Shown piece by piece: positions 18,557-30,159 of a stretch of 64,000 nt of DNA. Position numbers and translations under genes: made by a program. Source of the DNA: Agapanthus africanus (lineage: Eukaryota > Streptophyta > Magnoliopsida > Asparagales > Amaryllidaceae); contig CM057347.1 of assembly GCA_030015575.1 (NCBI GenBank), positions 509,581,176-509,645,175 on the forward strand, given 5' to 3'. Within the stretch, counting starts at the first letter, position 1; each line of letters starts with the position of its first letter. The notes under the pieces are model-generated. The model saw nothing but the letters and a program-made list of their open reading frames with translations. It made no database searches and had not been told where the DNA came from.

Positions 18557-20160
18557 AGGGGCAGCAAGCACTGGAGGGTGCAACAGGTACTGTTTGATGC
18601 TTTCGAACGCTTCTTGACATTCGGCATCCCAGACAAAAGGAGCTCCTTTCTTCATAAGCTTTGAGAAGGGCCTACATCTCCTCGATAAATTTGAGATAAA
18701 ACTTCGTATATACGCAAGTTTGCCCTGAAAGGATCTTAGCTGCGTCAGATTCTTCGGAGGGGGCATCTCCATAATGGCCTTTATTTTGGATGGATCAACT
18801 TCGATCCCTCGATGTCGGACTATGAAGCCCAGGAATTTTCCCGATGACACGCCAAAAGCGCACTTCAGGGGATTCATCTTTAGAACGTATTCCCTCAGTC
18901 TAGTGAGAACGGTCCTAAGATCTTGGATGTGATCGACCTTGGCTTTGGTCTTGACGACCAGATCATCAACATAGCATTCAATGACTTTATGGATTAGGTC
19001 ATCAAAGATATTGGTAATTGCCTTTTTAATATGTAGCACCTGCGTTATTCAGTCCGAACGGCATCACTTTGTAGCAGTATATTCCGATCGTGGTTCGAAA
19101 TGCTGTGTGTTTCTCATCCTCAGGCGACATCTTGATCTGATTATATCCAGACGAGCCATCCATAAAGGTGAACAGCTCATAATTCGAGGTGTCATCGACC
19201 ATCGTTTTCATTACCGGTAGCAGGAAGTCGTCTTTAGGACAAGTCTTGTTGAGGACCCTGAAATCGACACAAACTCGGATCTGCCAATTTTTCTTCTTCA
19301 CTGGGACTATGCATGCGATCCAGTCCGCATATTTCTCTTCCCTGATGAAGCCGGCATCGAGGAGTTTCTTGGTTTCCTCGATGATCTTTTCTTCCAGTTC
19401 CCTTCTCATTCTTCGAGGAGCTTGTTTGACTGGCTTGACATATGGAGAAATAGCCAGCTTATGCACGGCTACCTCAGGGGAGAGGCCGGGCATTTCTTTG
19501 TACGCCTATGCGAAACAGTCAGCGAATTCATGCAGCAGGGCTACTATCTGCTCTTTCATTTCCTCTGACAAGAGTAAGCTGATATAGGTTGGCCTTGGAT
19601 TATCGGGCGTTCTCAAATCAATCTCGGTTAGCTCATCAAAGGTTGCTTGTCCGCCATCTTCGAGCTCTTAAGGAGCTTCTTCTGGCTCGGCTATCTTGTC
19701 ATCATCATTTGATCTTTCGCTGGCTTCACCAACATGGATCATGTAGCATGCCTTGGAATCAGGTTGAATGAAACATATGCCTCGTCTGTCTGGAATTCGT
19801 CCATCGATGAGTGCTCTGACCTGAGGAGGATGCCATAGCCCTTCATAAAACTTTGCTTCGGAGTCCGTTTGATATAGCCGACACCCGCACTTTTTAAAGT
19901 ATTCCCGCATCTCGGGTGCATAGTATCTGGGATTGAGGACGGCTCTTATGCCTCTCTCATAGGGAAGGCACGCGACAGACAAATCGTCCGGATGCACAAC
20001 GGGATTTGACCTATAAAACAGAATGCCCTTCTATCCACTTTTTCTTCCGGGAACGTAGAAAGTTTTCAGCTGGTCCACGGTAGAGATTGAAAATGCATCG
20101 AGCTCTTTGTACATCTTCTCCGGCACCCTTATGACAACTAAGGACCCTTCTGTAATTTTG
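18557..20160 (-). pseudogene. Element A pol, part 1: reverse transcriptase
   Basis: Minus-strand reading gives the region before RT (CLPYERGIRAVLNPRYY, NPRPTYISLLLSEEM), then RT: MPGLSPEVAVHKLAI, VCVDFRVLNKTCPKDDF, FTFMDGSSGYNQIKM, YKVMPFGLNNAGATY, the catalytic YVDD box near 18965-18978, FLGFIVRHRGIEVDPSKI, and LLHPPVLAAP at the break. Element B is inserted immediately after this and the gene continues at 9374. A frameshift lies near 19035-19040, with stops near 19506 and 19668. RT copies element RNA into DNA. Confidence 0.93.
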
Positions 20161-21500
20161 AAGTCTCTCGTAGTTTCGCTTGTTGTATGGGGGTCCAATC
20201 TGCATAGCTGTTGCAAGGCAGGTCCTCTTCCTCCGACTCTTCAGTGTCGCTGCCAAGATGAGGGCGGACTTTGCTGCTAGATGGGCCTTCAGTATCAGAT
20301 TCGTCCGTATCGCTACCGAAACGAGGGTAAGTTTTGCGGAAAGACGGACTTCCAGTGTCGGACTCATCAGTGTCACTACCGAAACGCGGGCGCATTTGGG
20401 GGTTTCTGCTTTTGAAAGTGACAGCCGATTCAGACTTGCTTTTGAGTTTCGGGGCTGTTCTGTCTTTAATCAGCTGTAGCTCGGCACTTTGGAGATTCAC
20501 AAAGTACCGAGAATCTTCATATCGGACTTCATGCACACCGAACGGCTGGATGTCTCCGTCAATGCGTATTTCTTCGCCATTTTTAGTATACTTCATGCAT
20601 TGATGGAGAGTTGACGGAATGATACCATATTCATGGAGCAACGGCCATCCCAAGAGAATTTTATAAGACGTGTCAGCATCGATCACGTATATCTTAGCTT
20701 CAGTTTGCAGATCCCCAAATTTGATTGGCAAAACTATAGACCCCAGAACTTGCTGGCAGTTTTGATTGAAGCCTTGAATGACAATCCTTTCCCTTGACAG
20801 GTGTCGGACGTCCATTGACAAACTCTTCAGAGTTCATAAGTTCATGATGTTCACTGAGGACCCCAGATCAATCAATATGCGATTAATCCAATCTCCGTCG
20901 CTGTACCCGGTCATGTAAAGCGGTCGATTATGCTCAGTCGTTCCCAGTAGCACGTCTTCATCCTTAAACGTGATTGCGGCGGCATGCAAAGCGTACTGGG
21001 CTTCTTTCATATTAATTTCCGCAAAGCGAGCCTGCTACCGCTCGGGGTTTTGTAGAGCGTGAATGAGAACATTTCTAAGCTCCATAGATAGGACCAAGGC
21101 ATCGTAGATGCTCAGGAGAGACGGAAGCTTCCGGAGATGAGCCAAGACATTATAGTCCATCGAGGAAGGACTTGAGTTTTCATTAGCCGGTTCTCTGCCA
21201 TCTTCCTCATTAGCCACCTGTTTTTCCTTTCCTTTTGGGGCGTTGCCCTGATTTGGCGGCAGAGCCCTGCCACTTCTGAGCTGGATTTGGTTGGCCCTTG
21301 TGGCGAGCTCCTCGTCCTCTTCAGGAAAACAGAGCTCTTCCTCCGAGTCGCTGCCAAGATGGATGGCATAGCAGGTCACTATAGGGATCTCTTCATTGGA
21401 GTCTTCCTCTAACTTCTCCAGAATTTCAGCCACTTCTATATGGAGGAACTCCTTCAATTGAATCAGAGTTCTTTCCTTCTGTTCATAGTCTTCGAGGGAA
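20160..21500 (-). pseudogene. Element A protease region
   Basis: Minus-strand frames 21457-21035 and 20821-20138 cover a Glu-rich spacer, [21 protein letters not shown], the aspartic protease active-site word ILIDLGSSVN (near 20855-20885), GWPLLHEYGIIPSTLHQCMKY, and a tail with three repeats of GSDTDESDT. The usual Asp-Thr/Ser-Gly centre is Asp-Leu-Gly here; E and F have Asp-Asn-Gly. Stops lie near 21035 and 20822. The protease would cut the Gag-Pol polyprotein. Confidence 0.85.
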
Positions 21501-21636
21501 TCAATATATTTTTAAATGGTCGATCTCCCTACAGACACTTTTTCGCGCCGAGCTGCACTTCTTCTTCTTGAGCCTTTTGGATTTTAAGCTTGATGGAGCC
21601 GCATTGGCAGCTGGAATGGTATGCTTCTTCTGCCCT

Positions 21637-24287
21637 TCTCATTCCGACCCGGGCTCTTTCCGAAGCAGCTTTATCATCTTCTTCATCTTATTAGATATGT
21701 GCGTACCCCACGGAGGCTGCGGTGAGTCCGTTTCATTTCCCAGGGCAGCGGGTTCGGCTGTCTGCTCCCAGAAGGCTTCAGTTTCTGTCTGTATAAAGTT
21801 GGTGGTTGCAACTTGATTGTTTGCCAACACACTTTTGGACAGCTCGATCTCTCCAGCCTTGTACTGCTTCTCGACCTAGTCTTTGAAGATATAGCAATCC
21901 TCGATCGCATGGCTCACTACTCTATGGTACGGGCAATACAGGGGATTGTCGGTCATTTTTGCTTCGTGGGGTCTTTTCGATTCCGGCAATTGTAGACCAT
22001 TGTTCAAGGCATTTTTGAATATCTTGCGGACCTTGTCCCTTCTGAAAGAGTAAACCTTGTTCTTCTTCTCCCCTAGGGAAAGCCCTTCTCCTCCCAGCAA
22101 CGGCTTTCGAGCCCGGTTGGTTTTGGAATCGCCTGCCTTTCGCTTGTCTTCATTGTCAGACGCATTGAAGACATTGGTACTGCTGGAACTCCCACTTCTA
22201 CGGTTGTCGTCCCGCTTGCTTTTCCAAGTCTTGTCTCTCTGAGAGTCCGGAGTAGACTTATGCTTCGAGCGTTCCAGCATTTGGACTTTCTTGGTTAGCT
22301 CTTGAAATGTCTTGAGGCCGGCTGTATACAAGAATGGGACCATCCAATTGCTGAGGTTCCTAATGAGAAGGCTGACGGACCGGTCCTGCTCTAGCGGAGG
22401 TTCGCACTTGACCGTGAGATTACGCCATCGGGCGATAAAGTCGATGTTGCTTTCATTCTTCCCCGGCTTGTTCCTCACAAGGTCAACAATGGAGATTTTA
22501 TTGCCGACACTCATGAACCTTTGCCAAAACAGAGACTCCATTTGGGCAAAGGTAATGACGAACCCGTCCGGTATACTCGCATACCAGTCAAAAGCGACAC
22601 CGGTCAGGCTGTTGACAAACTGACGAAGAAGGAGCGCGTCATTGCCCCATGTATTTCCGCACGATACTTTAAAGTGGGCGACGTGCTGATTTGCATTTCC
22701 CGTCCCGTCAAATCTTTCGAACTTAGGAATGATGTAGCCGCTCGGGAACTCGATCAGATCGTACTATGCGGGATATGGTGGCCCACTACTACCAATTTCT
22801 TTCTGAGCTTCAGCTTCGGACACCAATATTTTAACCTTGCTGGTGACCAAATCCATTATCCGTTCTTGTGTTAGCGGGATAGTTCTATCTGGGGCCAAGG
22901 CATCCCCAGAAGCGGAATGTGGCCGGCTTTCATGCAGCTTGACCAATCTTGGACCCATCAGCCGCTTTGGATTGTCATCATCCAGCTCATGAGTAGCGAC
23001 GTGTGCTTGATTGGGAGGCGCTCGAGAAATTTGAGCCGTAATCTACATCACAACATTCGTTAGGTCGTCAATTTTCGAATAGAGCTTGGCCATCTCTTTA
23101 TCCTTTCTCACGAGCTGTTTTCGAAGCTCTTGAAGCAGCTCTTGCTCCGCGGTCCTGGGGCGAAAAGTCGGCTCTTCCTCGCTGTCCGAGCATGACTCTA
23201 CATGGACTGAGGGGTCTTTCTGCCTATCATCCTCATCGAGAGGGTTTTCATCATCCAGCGGAGACGGCTGTTCTTGGAAAGCGGCAACCACATTCAAGCC
23301 AGATTGGGCTTGGGATATGGTGGCCCCATCCTTGTTTTTGCTGCGAAGGTTGTCACTGAGGCGCCCACCCGTCATATAGACCGTATGGATAACATATCTA
23401 GCCATATTTTTATTGTCGGCGGCTGATTTCATGGATCGCTGTCTTGACCCTCCTGTTTCAGTAACGGGCAGTCGACTGAAGGCGGCTGGCCTGGCCGGAT
23501 TCTTAAATGGTGCTGACACTTCCTTTTTGGTTTTACCCTGCTGTTTTCGCGCGGCACAGAGCGCCTAATAGACTCTTGAAAAGACAGTGTCATACTTTTT
23601 GTGTTGGGGCCAGGACACATCTCTTTGTAGCGACGTTCGGACCGTTGTCTTCTTGATTCTGACGGTCATGGCATTTTTCTGAACCCACTTCAGAGGTTCG
23701 AAAGAATTGCTGATTTTTATGGCTGACTCAGCCGTCGTCGCAGGACGACTCTGCTCTTGGAATCTCACAAGATTCCACTTGGCCGGAGTCCTGGCCCTCT
23801 TGTTGGCTCGATACCTGAGCCGCTTCTGTCTTAGCCTTTCTGTTTTGAGAACTTGGCTGGTTACGGCTCTTCGGGAAGCCGCCGTAGACCGGGTGATAGA
23901 GGGCTTTGGAGATACGCCTAATTGTGCATTTGTTGGAGTCATCGCCTGAGCTCGTCCGCAACGTTTGATGTTGCCCTTTGTACCGGAAGCCTTGCCCCCA
24001 GCTGGAGCACCAGAGAGTAGTTCAGGCATCGTCTTAAGTTTCGGTTGTGGTGCCTTAGCGATCACAACATTCGGCCTCTTACCCCTTAAGACCGGCTTGG
24101 CCACCTGTTTTGCCGGGATTTCTGCCAGATGAGCGCTTCCGGCAGGGTAGATAATGACGGAACCAAATTGGCGGGGCAGTTCCTCCCACTGTCGACTGAG
24201 GCTTGCAGGGAGAACCACACGAGCGTTGATCTTGACCACGTACGGAATCGGGGTCGCATCAGAAGCTGGATCCATCTTAAGAGACAT
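21637..24287 (-). pseudogene. Element A gag
   Basis: One minus-strand frame from ATG 24287. Order: basic proline-rich N-terminus; MARYVIHTVYMTGG; acidic and coiled-coil segment (LLQELRKQLVRKDKEM); capsid-like domain (GVAFDWYASIPDGFVITF); KVYSFRRDKVRKIF; zinc knuckle CPYHRVVSHAIEDC (CX2HX4HX4C); then a ~70-residue extension ending LLRKEPGSE. Premature stops lie near 23565, 23040, 22764 and 21874; compared with element C two of these are CAG to TAG changes and one is Trp to stop. The homologous gag in B and C stops earlier. Confidence 0.92.
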
Positions 24288-24306
24288 TGTCGTTGAAAGT
24301 TGATTG

Positions 24307-24335
24307 CTGTACGGAAAAAAAACATTATTTCAGTA
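24307..24335 (-). promoter_or_regulatory. Putative branch point and 3' splice site before gag (element A)
   Basis: On the minus strand TACTGAAA (24335-24328) is followed by a T-rich stretch and CAG ending at 24307, 20 bp before the gag ATG. It is the position-matched counterpart of the site in B, C, E and F. Confidence 0.4.
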
Positions 24336-24402
24336 CAAACATCGGCATACATGTTAAATGAGTTCGCATGAACACTTAACCCGAGATATGGGAGGAAAGA
24401 AA

Positions 24403-24420
24403 GTCCCATCGGGCGTGCTA
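24403..24420 (-). other. Primer-binding site of element A
   Basis: Minus strand TAGCACGCCCGATGGGAC lies 5 bp inside the 5' LTR. Compared with the other elements its leading TGG has become TAG, which would weaken priming. Confidence 0.8.
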
Positions 24421-24425
24421 GAATC

Positions 24426-25826
24426 TGCAGAGTGTTTTTCGTCACCCCATTGAGATGGGAATACGCACGCGCTTGTCAGGCGCATTACAGATTCCCCCTG
24501 TCTAGGGTAGGCTGGGGTTTATTGATTGTGGGGATCCGAATCTCCGGCAGCCGCGGACTAAGCTGTTGTTAATTACCCCTCGCCTTTAGAGCGAGAGAAC
24601 CTCCGATTGACGGGTCAAATAGGTCATACGAACTCAATGTGCAGTATTGTGTTTTGAAGGGGTTTTGGATATATCGGGAGGCCCGCAGAGTTTTTATGGG
24701 GGTTTCGCTACCCGGATAGCGGGCTGGAGGTCAAGGGGGCTAGCAGCCCCCTTACGGGGTGCGGGGCAGCGCCCCGTTAGAAATTTTTTCTAACGGGGGA
24801 TGCATTTTTAGTGTGGAGTACATGTAAAATGAGGAGAAAAGGAGTCCAAAGGACGGGTGAGAGCCAGCGCTTAGGCGCTTGGATTAGCGCTAGGCGCTGC
24901 CGCTAGCGCTTTGGGCGCTCGGGCGCTACCGCCTCATGTGCCCGGCACGTGGGCGTCTGGACGCTAGCGCCTCACGTGCCCGGCATGTGAGCGCTCGGGC
25001 GCTAGCAAGAGGAAAGGGTTTTTACCCCCAGAAATATGAGTTAAACTCCAAAATAGGGTTTTGAGTGGAGTTGAACCCCAAAAGATCTAGATTAGGAGTT
25101 AAACTCCTTTGAGGATTTGGGTCTTGGAGTTGAACTCCCTAAAAATCTTCAGAGGTTCTTTTCTCTTAAGCCTGAGATCTTCTCTTGAGCCTTGGATCTT
25201 TTCCAAAGTGGGATTTTCGGAGATGAGTTTCCTTCTTCCTCCTCTTTGTTAGCAGAATCTTGAAGAACAAGAGGGATGAGATTTTAAAAATCTCCCATTT
25301 TTAAGATCTAATGAAAGATCTGAGTTTCCCTTTGTGGGTTTTGTGGTAAAAAACTATTTAGTTTTGGAAAAGGAAGAGCAAAACTCTTCCTTTAATTCAA
25401 AAGAAAGAAAAATGTTTAGAACCATGAGGAAGGAGAAGGAGGCACAGACCTTAATTTTTTTTTAGAGAGAGAAAAAGATCCTGAGATATTTTCATTATCT
25501 TTGCCTTTATAGGCTATACACTTTACATATAGCCCCTTGGGCTTTACAAAATGGCATTTTGCCCATCCCATACCTCATGTGCTATTTATTTTTGCACATA
25601 AGCCATGGGCTTTACAAAAATTTGGTTTTATGCCCATTTTCCTTACATTTATTCATAGAAATAAAAAAAGGAAATACACCAAAAATTATTTATTACAAAA
25701 TTTTTATTTTGGCATGTGGGAGGCCGGCAGCTTATGTTCGGGCTCGACCCGGGCGTTGGCCCACTTGGCTTGGGGTTGACTTTGATTTTGACTTGGTCAA
25801 CCGGGGTGTAAATTTTGACCCCAACA
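24426..25826 (-). repeat. 5' LTR of element A
   Basis: The repeat is 1401 bp; on the minus strand it runs from TGTTGGGGTC to CACTCTGCA. Its terminal CACTCTGCA differs from CACCCTACA in all other copies. The minus-strand TATA box is at 25504-25511. The GCGCTAGCGC array (24865-25015) is shorter than in the 3' LTR, explaining most of the length difference. Confidence 0.92.
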
Positions 25827-25831
25827 GATAC

Positions 25832-25898
25832 TTTTGCCAGTTTGCTTTTCCGCTTCATTCTTATACTCTTGAAATTTTTTAAAGGCCTCGGATTTATG
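25832..25898 (-). pseudogene. Ty1/copia integrase fragment between A and D
   Basis: The minus strand reads KSEAFKKFQEYKNEAEKQTG, the copia integrase segment between the first and second catalytic Asp. It joins in frame to 1926 across element A and to 39210 across LTR D. This short stretch proves that A, D and the fragments on both sides lie in one gene. Confidence 0.9.
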
Positions 25899-26007
25899 TG
25901 TAACAACCCTAAATTTTCTGTACAATTTTTTTCCAAAATACAGAAAAGAATACTTAAGCCTGAGCACAAGTTATAAATTTGATTTCCTTTCGAACAGTAA
26001 AAGACAA

Positions 26008-26067
26008 CTTGTAGTTCATTGGTAAAGTCTTACACTGCTGTGATGTAGCCCCTGTGATCAAATCCCC
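26008..26067 (+). other. tRNA-like A-box/B-box segment in LTR D
   Basis: TAGTTCATTGG (A-box-like) is followed about 33 bp later by GATCAAATCCC (B-box-like), the layout of a tRNA or tRNA-derived SINE promoter. There is no convincing cloverleaf and no CCA end, so it is not a tRNA gene. It may be a captured or convergent Pol III promoter. Confidence 0.4.
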
Positions 26068-26450
26068 TCAGCCACATATCTTTTTAATTAATTTTTCTTT
26101 TAATCTTTTAGAAGTCCAAGAGTTTACACATGCACTACACGTAAAATGAAGAGTCACAGATTAAACAAACACGTGCACTGAGTTATACCAAACGACACCA
26201 ACACGTGGTGAAGATCCCACCACCCCTCACCGATTTTTGGCCGACGAGATTGGCTTAGAGACAGGCACCACCGGGCCCCCCGTAGGGGACGGTCTTCATT
26301 TTTTTAACCCTACACCCTTTCGCCTACCCCACTACCCCCATATTGTTTGTTTACTCTGAAAACATCCAGAGAGTGATAATTTCTCTTTTTAATTCATTTT
26401 TAATACAAATTTTAATTCTATTCTTCATTACTCTAAACCCTAATTTTCCT

Positions 26451-26458
26451 TATAAATA
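26451..26458 (+). promoter_or_regulatory. TATA box of LTR D
   Basis: TATAAATA in an otherwise AT-rich U3, followed within 100 bp by a CT-rich leader. 26660-28430 downstream is AT-rich without coding signal; it includes a direct repeat of about 38 bp (27310-27380). Confidence 0.55.
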
Positions 26459-28495
26459 CCACACCACATTTCACCCCTCCTCATTCAGAATCTTATTAAA
26501 AAAACTCTCTAAAAATTTTCAAATCCCAAGTTGTGCAAGTGGAGTTAGCAAAGGGCGAAGTTCCGACGACGTTTCGAGGAGAATCCGGCGACGAAACAAC
26601 GCCCCGACGGTTTCAAAAGCTTCTTCCTTCTCCCCTCTTTCTTTATAACCTGTAAGTTCCCATTCCCCTCCTCCATCTCTATTCTAAAACTTCTCTTTTT
26701 CAAAACTCGTCGGAATCGGAGTTATTCCAACTTCCGATTTGTTTCTCTTTAAAAACTCCATTTTTTAAATAATAAAATACCATATTCTCTCATAATGATC
26801 AACAAATATAAACAAACACATTAGAACAAGTTTCATCTCAAAAGAATTTACTATGCAACCTTTATCGTATTTTTACGGTAAAATACCATATAATTTACTT
26901 TCAACACAATTCAACATATTTCCTTGTATTACTTTTAGATAACTCATGAGGTAATGACCTATCTCATCACAACACACATGTTTGACATAATACGATGAAT
27001 TTTGGGACTTTAGTTTATGAGAAAATACGAGATTACGAATAAATATCTTGAACATTCAAAACCGTTTTTTTAAAGTGTATTAATTAAATTCCTTGCAATT
27101 GCGCCTCTACAACCCATTTTGGTGAACCCCGATCGGGATGGTGCGGGTTATCGCACATTCTCGGGACTAGTAGAGCGAGATGTAGAACTCCATAAGAAGT
27201 ATTCGATCTCGATGGAATTTTGATGCAATTTTTAAGAGAATGAGATTTCTACAAAATAAATAAACATTATTTTTATTAAATAAATAAATATATATATATA
27301 ACTATTATCAAAATATCTATTTTAAATATAATATATGAATATTCCAATATCTATTTTAAATATAATATATGAATATTCCATGTTTTCTAAAGCAAAAGAA
27401 TCACAGGTTCATGAAACTACCTTTACAATTCAATACCATTCCAAGATTACACTAAAATACCATATACAATGAAATCTAGGTTCTATTCACTGGAAAATTT
27501 CATTTTTATAAAAACTACCTCTATGAGAACCCTAAAGACGATAATTAAATATTTGAGATGTATTTTGAAAATATATCAAAACTATTTTACATAAAACCCC
27601 CTCAAGTTATATTAATATACAATAAGGACCATAGTAAACATAGGTATAAGCGGGACCGGTTCTCTTGAGCCTCAGGGAGCCGGAGAATATGGGTGCTTGC
27701 CTATCTAAGGTATACAACTTAACAACGGTGTTATCAATACGGTAATTGTCTTGGAAAAGGACACAAATCCTGTCGTTCATGTGCAACAGTTACCGATAAC
27801 TCCAAAACAATCAGGACTTCAATTTTGTTTAAAAGTCTGACTCAGTTCTAGTCATGGTCAAATCTGATTACAATCTGACTTGAATATGATTCAAGTATAA
27901 ACCGCAATTCAACATGAATCCATGAATGCCAGAATACAATCTATAACAACATGAACATGATCGAACCGAATCATGGATATATTTTGATTACATGACTATC
28001 CATTTATATCCATTCCATTTACATGATATCATGATTTCGGCAAGTCTTCCATTTACTATAAGGAAATACAATACAATCAGTACAATCAATATAATCAAGA
28101 CAAAAGATATTACGAGGTTTATAAAGGGGTAGACTGGTACGGAACATGTTAAAGGTGGCATGAGGTGGTCACAAAAAGACGTAATTACATTCATGCCGTT
28201 GTTCCATGGTATTATCGACGGAGCCTTGTACGGGTTATCAAAGTCCACGGTGTAAGTTGGACTCCTCTCGTATACACTGGCATATTCTGTACCAAGCTAC
28301 AACAATTACCTTAGTATAACAAATAAAACACTATCTATTTCACTTGTTCTATTCTTTGTCTATTCTCTTCTTCCTCCTTTGGGACTTACTGAGCGATTGT
28401 TCGCTGACGACATTCCTATTTCTCTTCTTTCTTTGGAATGTTGTTAGGAGGACCCAACTCTGAAGAGTCCGAGACCAGCCAGGAGTGTAGGGTGT

Positions 28496-30085
28496 TTTTT
28501 GTCACCCTAATGAGATGGGAATACGCGCGCGCTTGTCAGGCGTACTACAGATTCCCCCTGCCTAGGGTAGGCCGAGGTTTAATGATTGTGGGGATCCGAA
28601 TCTCCGGCAGCCGCGAACTAAGCTGCCGTTAATTACCCCTCGCCTTTGGAGCGAGGGAACCTCCGATTGACGGGTTAAACTGGTCATACGAACTCAATGT
28701 GCAGTGTACGTGTGTTGTGTTTTGAAAGGGGTTTTTGGATATATTAGGAGCCGCGCAGAGTTTTTACGGGGGTCCCGCTACCCGGATAGCGGGCTGGGGG
28801 TCAAGGGGGCTAGCAGCCCCCTTGCGGGGTGTGGGGCAGCGCCCCGTTAGAAAATTTTTTTCTAACAGGGACAGTGTCGTGGAGTATGTGTATGTGTACA
28901 TGTGTATACATATGTATATATATACATGTATATATAAATAAAGGGGAAAAAGACATCCAAAGGATGCGTGGGGCCAGCGCCTAGGCGCTTGAGCGTAAGC
29001 GCGCCACGTGTCGGCACGTGGGCGCTTTGCGCTCGAGCACAGAGTGCTGGAGCGCAACACGCCACGTGTCGGCACGTGGGCGCTTTGTGCTCGGACGCTG
29101 AGCGCTCGGGCGCAAGCGCGCCACGTGTCGGCACGTGGGCATTTTGCGCTCGGACGCTGAGCGCTCGGGCGCAAGCGCGCCACGTGTCGGCACGTGGGCG
29201 ACTTGCGCTCGAGCGCTTGCGCTGGAGCGCAAGAGCGCCACGTGTCGGCACGAGGGCGACTTGCGCTCGAGCGCTTGCGCTGGAGCACAAACGCCACGTG
29301 TCGGCACGGGGGCGACTTGCGCTCGAGCGCTTGCGCTTGAGCGCAAGCGCGCCACGTGTCGGCACACGGGCGCTCTGCGCTTCAGCGCCGGCGAGAAAAA
29401 GAGGGTTTTAGCCTAAAAAAATTTCTCGGAAGAGAAATCAGAGAGGAGTTGGACTTTTGAGTGTGTTTTTGGGGTTAATAGAAGGGGTTCTTCTTCTTCC
29501 TCCTCTGTTAGCTGGATCTTGAAGATCAAGAGATGTGAGATATCAAAATCTCTCCTTTTTGGGATCTAAAGACAGATCCAAGTTCCCCTTTGTGGGTTTG
29601 GTGGTGAAAAACTATTTTGTTTTTGAAAAGGAAGAGTAAAACTCTTGATTTAATTCAAGAGAAAGAAGAAGGTTTTGGAACCTTGAGGAAGGAGAAAAGA
29701 TCTCAGATCTAATTTTTTTGGAGAGAATGAAAAGTCTTTTTTATTCATCATCATGTTGCCTTTTATAGGCTTACATATTTACTTATAGCCCCTTGGGCTT
29801 CACAAAAATGGCATTTTGCCTGTCGCATGGCTCATGTGCCATTTCGTTTTTGCATATAAGCCATGGGCTTACAAAATATTGGCTTTATGCCCATTTTGCA
29901 TACATTCATGTATAAAAAAAATTACATAAAAATTATTTGTTACATGATTTTGTTGTTGGCATGGGGAGGCTGGCCGCGGGCTCGACTTGGGCATAGGCCC
30001 GCTTGACCGGGCTTCGGCCCACCTAGCTTGGGGGTTGACCTTGACTTTGACTCGGTCAACCGGGGTGTAAATTTTTACCCCAACA
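28496..30085 (-). repeat. 3' LTR of element C
   Basis: The repeat is 1590 bp; the minus strand runs from TGTTGGGGTA to ACACCCTACA. The minus-strand TATA box (TATAAAAGG) is at 29759-29767. 28975-29385 is an array of ~60-bp units built from GCGCGCCACGTGTCGGCACG and GGGCGCTTTGCGCTCGAGCG; each unit has two CACGTG boxes 10 bp apart. The long apparent ORFs in this array are an effect of GC-rich repeats. Confidence 0.92.
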
Positions 30086-30099
30086 AAGTGCCCCCCATC
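30086..30099 (-). other. Polypurine tract of element C
   Basis: Minus strand GATGGGGGGCACTT abuts the 3' LTR. Confidence 0.88.
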
Positions 30100-30159
30100 A
30101 ATAAATGCACACCGCACAGTTGAGTTATGTGCATGAAATTGATGGATCTTGAAGTTGGA

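Larger units (their letters stand above)
1927..25826 (-). mobile_element. Element A: Tat-lineage Ty3/gypsy retrotransposon, minus strand
   Basis: LTRs at 1927-3408 and 24426-25826 are flanked by a perfect 5-bp TSD, GATAC (1922-1926 and 25827-25831). Read on the minus strand the order is 5' LTR, PBS, gag, protease, RT, RNase H, second RNase H, integrase, long 3' non-coding region, PPT, 3' LTR. The order RT-RNaseH-aRNH-IN without a chromodomain identifies the Tat lineage. Two later insertions interrupt it: solo LTR S (4978-6401) and element B (9380-18556). Without them A would be about 13.3 kb. Many stops and frameshifts show that it is old. Confidence 0.93.

Noticed and set aside
26008..26067. 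tRNA gene
   Set aside because: A- and B-box-like words are present but acceptor and anticodon stems do not pair convincingly.
26343..26648. 101-codon open frame in LTR D
   Set aside because: It overlaps the promoter and leader of the solo LTR, is low in complexity, and matches no family I recognise.
28764..29416. Overlapping long open frames on both strands (Arg/Ala/Cys-His repeats)
   Set aside because: They lie in the GC-rich CACGTG/GCGC array of C's 3' LTR; several frames are open at once because stop codons are rare in this composition. The same holds for 35811-36406 and 37078-37885.
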